A DNA stretch of 17,632 nucleotides. Origin: an uncultured Collinsella sp. Its GTDB lineage: Bacteria; Actinomycetota; Coriobacteriia; Coriobacteriales; Coriobacteriaceae. Made by a program: the position numbers and the translations under genes. The stretch is from assembly GCA_900542125.1 (NCBI GenBank), contig UQMO01000051.1, positions 1-17,632 of the forward strand. The letters run 5' to 3'. Each line of letters starts with the position of its first letter. The first letter of the stretch is position 1. The notes beneath the pieces were generated by a model. The model searched no databases. It saw only the letters and a program-made list of their open reading frames with translations, and was not told the DNA's origin. Below are positions 13,440 through 17,632 of this stretch, in pieces.

Positions 13440-15539
13440 TTAGGCGTTCTTGCTCATGACCTCGTCCACGATGGACTTGGGCGCGGGCTCATAAGAGTCG
13501 AACTGCATCGTGTAGGATGCACGGCCCTGGGTCTGGGAGCGAAGGTCGGTAGCGTAACCGAACATCTCGCCCAGCGGCACCTTGGCACGGATGAGCTTGC
13601 TGTTCTTGCGATCCTCCATGCCCTCGATCTTGCCGCGGCGACCGGAGAGGTTGCCCATAACGTCGCCCATGTACTGCTCGGGGGTCTCGACCTCGACAGC
13701 CATGATCGGCTCGAGCAGCTGCGGGTCGGACTTCTTGAGAGCGTCCTTGATAGCCATGGAACCGGCGATCTTGAAGGCGGCCTCGGAGGAGTCGACCTCG
13801 TGGTAAGAACCGTCGAACAGGGTGACCTTAACGTCGAGGACCGGGAAGCCGGCGATAACACCGGTGTTCAAGGCCTCCTGGATGCCCTTGTCGATGGACG
13901 GGATGTACTCCTTGGGCACGACGCCGCCGACGATAGCGTTGACGAACTCGTAGCCGAAGCCCTCCTCCATCTTCTCGAGCTTGATGACGGCGTGGCCGTA
14001 CTGACCGCGACCACCGGACTGACGGACGAACTTGCCCTCAGCCTTCTCGACGTCGTGACCAGCGGTCTCGCGGTAGGCAACCTGGGGCTTACCCACGTTA
14101 GCGTCAACCTTGAACTCACGGAGCAGACGGTCGACGATGATCTCGAGGTGCAGCTCGCCCATGCCGGCGATGATGGTCTGGCCGGTCTCGTGGTTGGTGG
14201 ACACCTGGAAGGTCGGGTCCTCCTCGGCGAGCTTGGTCAGAGCCAGGGACATCTTGTCCTGCTCGGCCTTGGTCTTGGGCTCGATGGCAACGTCGATAAC
14301 GGGCTTAGCGAACTCGATCTTCTCGAGGACGATCTCCTTGCCCTCTTCGCACAGGGTGTCACCGGTGGTGGAGTTCTTGAAGCCGACGCAAGCGACGATG
14401 TCGCCGGCAGCGGCGTCGTCACGGTCGATACGCTCGGCGGCGTTCATCTCGAGGATGCGGCCGAGACGCTCGCGCTGACCGTTGGAAGCGTTGACAACGT
14501 AGGAGCCGGACTCAGCGCGGCCGGAGTAAACGCGGACGTAGGTGAGCTTACCGACGAACGGGTCGGTCATGATCTTGAAGACCAGGCCGGAGAAGGGCTC
14601 GTCGAAGGAAGGATGACGCTGGATCTCCTCGCCGGTGTCCGGATCGGTACCGGTGACGGCCTCAACGTCGAGCGGGCTGGGCAGGTAGTCGACGACAGCG
14701 TCGAGCAGCTCCTGAACGCCCTTGTTCTTGTAAGCGGAGCCCACGAAGACGAGGTTGAGCTCGTTGGCCAGAACACCCTTGCGCAGAGCAGCCTTGAGCT
14801 CCTCGACGGTGAAGTCCTCCTCCATGAGGATCTTCTCCATGAGCTCGTCGTCAAAGCTGGCAGCAGCGTCGAGGAGCTCCTCACGCTTGGTGGCAGCGAT
14901 GTCGGCAAACTCAGCCGGGATCTCGTCCATCGGCTCGGGGTAGGTCATGCCCTTCTCGTCGGCCTTGAAGTCCCATGCAGTCATGGTGACCAGGTCGATA
15001 ACGCCCCAGAAGTTGTCCTCGGCGCCCATCGGGACCTGAGCGGCCACGGCGTTGGCGTCGAGACGATCCTTCATGGTCTCGATAGCGTTGAAGAAGTCAG
15101 CGCCCACGCGGTCATACTTGTTGATGAAGGCGATGCGGGGGACGTTGAAGGTAGAAGCCTGACGCCAAACGGTCTCAGACTGGGGCTGAACGCCGGCAAC
15201 GGCGTCGAAGACGGCGACAGCGCCATCGAGGACGCGCAGGCAGCGCTCAACCTCGGCGGTGAAGTCAACGTGGCCCGGGGTGTCGATGATCTGGATGCGG
15301 TAGTCCTTACCGTCCTTGTTCCAGAAGCAGGTGGTAGCAGCGGAGGTAATGGTTACGCCGCGTTCCTGCTCCTGAACCATCCAGTCCATGGTGGCAGCGC
15401 CCTCATGGACCTCACCGATCTTGTGGGTCTTACCGGTGTAGTAAAGAATACGCTCGGTCGTGGTGGTCTTACCAGCATCGATGTGGGCCATGATGCCGAT
15501 GTTACGGGTATCGGAAAGCTTGTACTTAGGCTTAGCCAT
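13440..15539 (-). CDS. fusA: Elongation factor G
   Basis: 699 residues, full length. It is the GTPase that drives ribosomal translocation and, with RRF, ribosome recycling. G1 is AHIDAGKT near residue 17, switch II is DTPGHVDF, and G4 is NKYD in place of the more common NKMD. The remaining domains are present, including the domain IV region GGRGQYGHAVI and the C-terminal MFGYATDLRSQTQGRASYTM, which helps fix the family assignment. ATG 15539 follows AAGGAA. It lies 19 bases after rpsG. No tuf follows, unlike the classical str operon. Confidence 0.98.
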   Translation of the reverse strand: MAKPKYKLSDTRNIGIMAHIDAGKTTTTERILYYTGKTHKIGEVHEGAATMDWMVQEQERGVTITSAATTCFWNKDGKDYRIQIIDTPGHVDFTAEVERCLRVLDGAVAVFDAVAGVQPQSETVWRQASTFNVPRIAFINKYDRVGADFFNAIETMKDRLDANAVAAQVPMGAEDNFWGVIDLVTMTAWDFKADEKGMTYPEPMDEIPAEFADIAATKREELLDAAASFDDELMEKILMEEDFTVEELKAALRKGVLANELNLVFVGSAYKNKGVQELLDAVVDYLPSPLDVEAVTGTDPDTGEEIQRHPSFDEPFSGLVFKIMTDPFVGKLTYVRVYSGRAESGSYVVNASNGQRERLGRILEMNAAERIDRDDAAAGDIVACVGFKNSTTGDTLCEEGKEIVLEKIEFAKPVIDVAIEPKTKAEQDKMSLALTKLAEEDPTFQVSTNHETGQTIIAGMGELHLEIIVDRLLREFKVDANVGKPQVAYRETAGHDVEKAEGKFVRQSGGRGQYGHAVIKLEKMEEGFGYEFVNAIVGGVVPKEYIPSIDKGIQEALNTGVIAGFPVLDVKVTLFDGSYHEVDSSEAAFKIAGSMAIKDALKKSDPQLLEPIMAVEVETPEQYMGDVMGNLSGRRGKIEGMEDRKNSKLIRAKVPLGEMFGYATDLRSQTQGRASYTMQFDSYEPAPKSIVDEVMSKNA

Positions 15540-15558
15540 GTTAGTTCCTTACCTTAAC

Positions 15559-16032
15559 TTACCAACGATAGTGAGAGAACGCGCGGTTGGCCTCGGCCAT
15601 CTTGAAGACGTCCTCACGCTTCTTGACGGAAGCGCCCAGGCCGTTGGAAGCGTCGAGGATCTCGTTGGCGAGACGCTCGGCCATGGTCTTCTCCTTGCGA
15701 GCGCGGGAGAAGTTGACAATCCAGCGGATGCCCAGAGCGGTGGAACGACGGGAGTTGACCTCCATCGGGACCTGATAGGTAGCGCCACCGACACGCTTGG
15801 GCTTAACCTCGAGCGTGGGCTTGACGTTGTCCATAGCCTTCTTGAAGGTAGCGAGAGCGTCGCCACCCTCGGACTTCTCGGCAACGATCTCGAAAGCGGT
15901 GTAAACGATGCGCTCAGCGGTGGCCTTCTTGCCGTCAAGAAGGACCTTGTTGATGAGCTGAGTCACCAGGCGGTTGTTGTAAACGGCGTCAGGCTGAACC
16001 TCACGACGATTAGCTGCTGCACGACGCGGCAT
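15559..16032 (-). CDS. rpsG: 30S ribosomal protein S7
   Basis: 157 residues, normal length for the bacterial protein. A primary 16S rRNA binding protein that organises the 30S head. It begins MPRRAAANRREVQPDAVYNN and includes LINKVLLDGKKATAERIVY, the KPKRVGGATYQVPMEV hairpin and MAERLANEILDASNGLGASVKKREDV; the protein ends FSHYRW. ATG 16032 is preceded by AAGGAGATTTCAC. In E. coli S7 represses its own operon by binding the rpsL-rpsG spacer; the spacer here (16033-16105) can fold and may do the same. Confidence 0.98.
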   Translation of the reverse strand: MPRRAAANRREVQPDAVYNNRLVTQLINKVLLDGKKATAERIVYTAFEIVAEKSEGGDALATFKKAMDNVKPTLEVKPKRVGGATYQVPMEVNSRRSTALGIRWIVNFSRARKEKTMAERLANEILDASNGLGASVKKREDVFKMAEANRAFSHYRW

Positions 16033-16054
16033 GTGAAATCTCCTTAAGTGTCTA

Positions 16055-16080
16055 CCGTGCGGCGCTTAGGCGGCACACGG
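16055..16080 (-). promoter_or_regulatory. Possible S7 autoregulatory stem in the rpsL-rpsG spacer
   Basis: In the 73-base spacer CCGTG (16055-16059) can pair with CACGG (16076-16080), with an inner CGC/GCG stem around TTAG. The fold has mismatches, and its link to S7 feedback is only by analogy with E. coli. Confidence 0.3.
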
Positions 16081-16105
16081 CGAAAGTATCAAAACGTTAT
16101 CTGGC

Positions 16106-16483
16106 TTATTTAGCCTTGGGGCGCTTAGCACCGTACTTGGAACGGGCCTGCATACGGTTCTGGACCGGAGCAGCGTCGTAGGCGCCACGGATGACGTGAT
16201 AACGGACACCAGGGAGGTCACGGACACGACCGCCGCGGACGAGCACGATGGAGTGCTCCTGCAGGTTGTGGCCCTCACCCGGGATGTAAGCAGTAACTTC
16301 GATGCCGTTGACAAGGCGAACACGGGCAACCTTACGAAGAGCCGAGTTCGGCTTCTTGGGGCTCGTGGTGAAGACGCGGGTGCACACGCCGCGCTTCTGG
16401 GAGTTGTGCTGCAGAGCAGCGTTCTTGGACTTCTTGGGCACGGAACGACGGCCCTGGCGAACCAGCTGGTTAATAGTAGGCAA
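16106..16483 (-). CDS. rpsL: 30S ribosomal protein S12, with Arg88
   Basis: 125 residues. S12 lines the decoding centre and governs accuracy. The sequence begins PTINQLVRQGR and includes CTRVFTTSPKKPNSALRK, with Lys43 as in sensitive bacteria, and HNLQEHSIVLVRGGRVRDLPG. Arg88 replaces the Lys found in E. coli and Mycobacterium; its codon is at 16220-16222. The start codon is TTG at 16483 with AAGGAG seven bases upstream. It is the first gene of the str-type operon and lies about 90 bases after the likely transcription start. Confidence 0.97.
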   Translation of the reverse strand: MPTINQLVRQGRRSVPKKSKNAALQHNSQKRGVCTRVFTTSPKKPNSALRKVARVRLVNGIEVTAYIPGEGHNLQEHSIVLVRGGRVRDLPGVRYHVIRGAYDAAPVQNRMQARSKYGAKRPKAK

Positions 16484-16576
16484 AGCGTACTCCTTCTCGA
16501 ATGATTCCAGCTTTCTGTAAAGTGCAACGGCTTGAATCGAGGGGTCAGCATCCCCCTACGAAACACGCAGTTCGAT

Positions 16577-16605
16577 AGGATACGTGCCGTTAGCTGTGCC
16601 GTCAA
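16577..16605 (-). promoter_or_regulatory. Promoter of the rpsL-rpsG-fusA-rpsJ operon
   Basis: On the minus strand TTGACG (-35, 16600-16605) and TATCCT (-10, 16577-16582) are separated by exactly 17 bases. This is the best sigma-70-type promoter in the window and it faces rpsL. The implied leader is about 87 bases and holds a small GGGG/CCCC hairpin near 16540-16558. Confidence 0.75.
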
Positions 16606-16657
16606 CAGACCACGCCGCCGGGCGTATCCCAAAATAGCCATATTTCCGCAAAGCCTA

Positions 16658-16680
16658 CACAAAAGGAATCCCCTTCTGTG
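16658..16680 (-). other. Small hairpin upstream of the str promoter
   Basis: On the minus strand CACAGAAGG pairs with CCTTTTGTG over 9 bp with one G-U pair and a five-base loop. It follows the long structured repeat at 16700-16815 on that strand and could be its 3' boundary. It lacks a T run beyond the stem, so it is not a strong terminator. Confidence 0.35.
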
Positions 16681-16699
16681 CGCGGGTCGGATCTCCGGC

Positions 16700-16815
16700 C
16701 CGGGCGGCCCAGGTTTTAAGTTTGCTGCTCTACAGTCCTGCGCAAGACGGAAAGCACATTAAGTGCTTTCCTTTGCGTGCGGAACTCGCGACAAACTTAA
16801 CCCGCGCCCGCCCGG
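16700..16815. repeat. Long imperfect inverted repeat, candidate structured RNA
   Basis: Nested complementary segments: CCGGGCGG (16700-16707) with CCGCCCGG (16808-16815); TTAAGTTTG (16716-16724) with CAAACTTAA (16792-16800); CGCAA (16741-16745) with TTGCG (16773-16777); and GGAAAGCAC (16749-16757) with GTGCTTTCC (16763-16771). Together these make a rod about 115 bases long with one apical loop. No open reading frame in it looks real. It lies upstream of the str promoter and downstream of the PTS terminator. It could be a small RNA on either strand, or a repeat element. I could not match it to a known RNA family. Confidence 0.5.
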
Positions 16816-16927
16816 CAGGCGAGCTGCGGAAACTCGGTCGGTCCAAAGTAATATCGTGCGAACGGAATTCTGGCTGATGAACTGTTCGCGATAAAGACTC
16901 GATAGGAAGCCCCCTCTATACCCTTTT

Positions 16928-17000
16928 ATAAGTTGCGGTGAAATAGGGACTGGATTTGGGGTTGAATCGTTTAAGCAGTCCCTATTTCACCGCAACTTAT
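16928..17000. repeat. Perfect 25-bp inverted repeat with a 23-base loop
   Basis: Arms 16928-16952 and 16976-17000 are exact reverse complements. Each contains GCGGTGAAATAGGGACTG or its complement. Partial pairing continues outward (CTATACCC on the left, GGGAGGGATAG on the right). It is too long and AT-mixed for an ordinary terminator, and the PTS gene already has one at 17011-17047. It may be a dispersed non-coding repeat or a small MITE-like element. Confidence 0.8.
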
Positions 17001-17010
17001 GGGAGGGATA

Positions 17011-17047
17011 GAAAAAAGGCGGAGACCCTGGGGAGGGACTCCGCCTT
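17011..17047 (-). terminator. Rho-independent terminator after the PTS EIIA gene
   Basis: Arms 17016-17024 and 17039-17047 (GGCGGAG with CTCCGCC, extended by AA/TT) form a 9-bp stem. On the minus strand it is followed by a run of six T. It lies about 37 bases after the stop codon at 17084. Confidence 0.9.
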
Positions 17048-17083
17048 ATATACAGGGGGCGATGCTATTCGCGTGTTGCGGGA

Positions 17084-17632
17084 TTAGACCAGACGGGCGT
17101 TGATCGTCTTGGCGATCTCGGCGGCGTCGGTGGAACCCTTGACGGTGGCACGGAAGTCCTCGTCCATGAGCGCCTCGGCGACCTTGGACAGGATCTTGAG
17201 GTGCGTGGTGCCAGCCTGGGCACCCGGGATGAGCAGGGCGATAGCCACGTTAACGGGAGCGCCGTCCATGGTGTCCCAACCGGTCACGCCGGACTCGTCC
17301 TTAACGACGATGACGGCAGCCTCGGTAATGGCGTCGGACTTGGCATGCGGGATGGCGAAGCCCTCCATCATGCCCGTGGTGCCCTCGGCCTCGCGAGCCA
17401 GGAAGGCGTTCATCACGGCGTCGGCGTCGCTGGCGATACCTGCCTTGACGGCCTGGTTGGAAACGAAGCTCAGAGCCTCGTCACGAGAAGCGAAGTCCTC
17501 GGCGACAAAGACATTCTCGACCTTCACGAAGTCGGCAGCCTCGGCCTTGGGGGCCTCGACGGCAGCGGCCTTGGGGGCCTCAACCGGCTTGGTTGCAGGA
17601 GCGGGCTTCTGGTTCTTCTCGAAGTCGTACTT
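17084..17632 (-). CDS. PTS fructose-type protein, C-terminal EIIA domain (5' end outside the window)
   Basis: 182 residues are visible and the frame is open to the window edge, so the start is missing. The first ~8 residues (KYDFEKNQ) probably finish an upstream domain. An Ala/Pro/Lys-rich linker follows, with VEAPKA and EAPKAEA repeats, then a complete EIIA domain of the fructose/mannitol family of about 147 residues. The phosphorylated histidine is in EGFAIPHAKSDA. TMDGAPVNVAIALLIP and THLKILSKVAEAL are standard family blocks. EIIA accepts phosphate from HPr and passes it to EIIB. The GTG at 17527 should not be taken as the start, because the linker is in frame and unbroken. A fused EIIBC or EIIC upstream is likely. 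It is not related to the Glc-type EIIC at the other end of the window, which needs another EIIA class. Confidence 0.88.
   Translation of the reverse strand, partial: KYDFEKNQKPAPATKPVEAPKAAAVEAPKAEAADFVKVENVFVAEDFASRDEALSFVSNQAVKAGIASDADAVMNAFLAREAEGTTGMMEGFAIPHAKSDAITEAAVIVVKDESGVTGWDTMDGAPVNVAIALLIPGAQAGTTHLKILSKVAEALMDEDFRATVKGSTDAAEIAKTINARLV

Noticed and set aside
13170..15557. 795-residue plus-strand open frame antisense to fusA
   Set aside because: It mirrors the third-position GC bias of fusA on the other strand, has low-complexity Leu/Val/Asp/Gly content and no recognisable domain.
16749..16771. Plus-strand terminator at the GGAAAGCAC/GTGCTTTCC hairpin
   Set aside because: Only three T follow and no plus-strand gene lies upstream; it is better explained as the apical hairpin of the longer inverted repeat.
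16484..17083. tRNA or other classical RNA gene in the 600-base gap
   Set aside because: No cloverleaf, T-loop or CCA-type end could be found on either strand; only hairpins and repeats are present.

Overview
The window looks like a contig end from a high-GC Gram-positive gut bacterium of the class Coriobacteriia, most plausibly Collinsella or a close relative. This is inferred from base composition, a FabK-type FAS-II operon, a fused AccD-AccA protein, and ribosomal protein and EF-G sequences; no search was run. Almost all genes lie on the minus strand. The one clear exception is birA. Bases 1-49 are not biological: they are an Illumina Nextera adapter with its i5 index, so the first gene is cut off artificially.

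Layout, left to right: adapter (1-49); 3'-truncated histidine phosphatase (50-226); CDF-family metal efflux transporter (266-1426); lone PTS EIIC permease of the beta-glucoside/sucrose type (1571-2785), with near-identical 27-28 bp repeats on both sides; the fatty acid synthesis operon (2826-12001); birA (12178-12954, plus strand); a bidirectional terminator; a short str-type operon rpsL-rpsG-fusA-rpsJ (13071-16483); a 600-base gene-free stretch; and the C-terminal part of a fructose-type PTS protein carrying an EIIA domain (17084 to the window edge).

The centrepiece is a tightly packed ten-gene operon read right to left as fabH-acpP-fabK-fabD-fabG-fabF-accB-fabZ-accC-accDA. It encodes acetyl-CoA carboxylase, acyl carrier protein, malonyl transfer, initiation, and the full elongation cycle. 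The order matches the classical Streptococcus/Lactococcus cluster, except that accD and accA are one reading frame and no fabT regulator or fabM isomerase is present. The divergent birA encodes the ligase that would put biotin on AccB, but it has no DNA-binding domain. Two copies of a 16-bp palindrome (consensus TGTTGACGTGTTWACA) sit in the fabH-birA spacer and are good candidates for the operators of an unidentified lipid regulator.

The ribosomal block has a strong promoter upstream of rpsL, lacks tuf between fusA and rpsJ, and ends with a terminator right after rpsJ, so rpsJ is cut off from the rest of the usual S10 operon. rpsL and rpsJ both appear to start with TTG. S12 carries Arg at position 88, a residue associated with streptomycin resistance in other bacteria.

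The gene-free stretch 16484-17083 holds, from right to left, a terminator for the PTS gene, a perfect 25-bp inverted repeat, a long imperfect inverted repeat able to form a rod-like RNA, a small hairpin, and the str promoter. I saw no tRNA, rRNA, CRISPR array, insertion sequence or phage gene.
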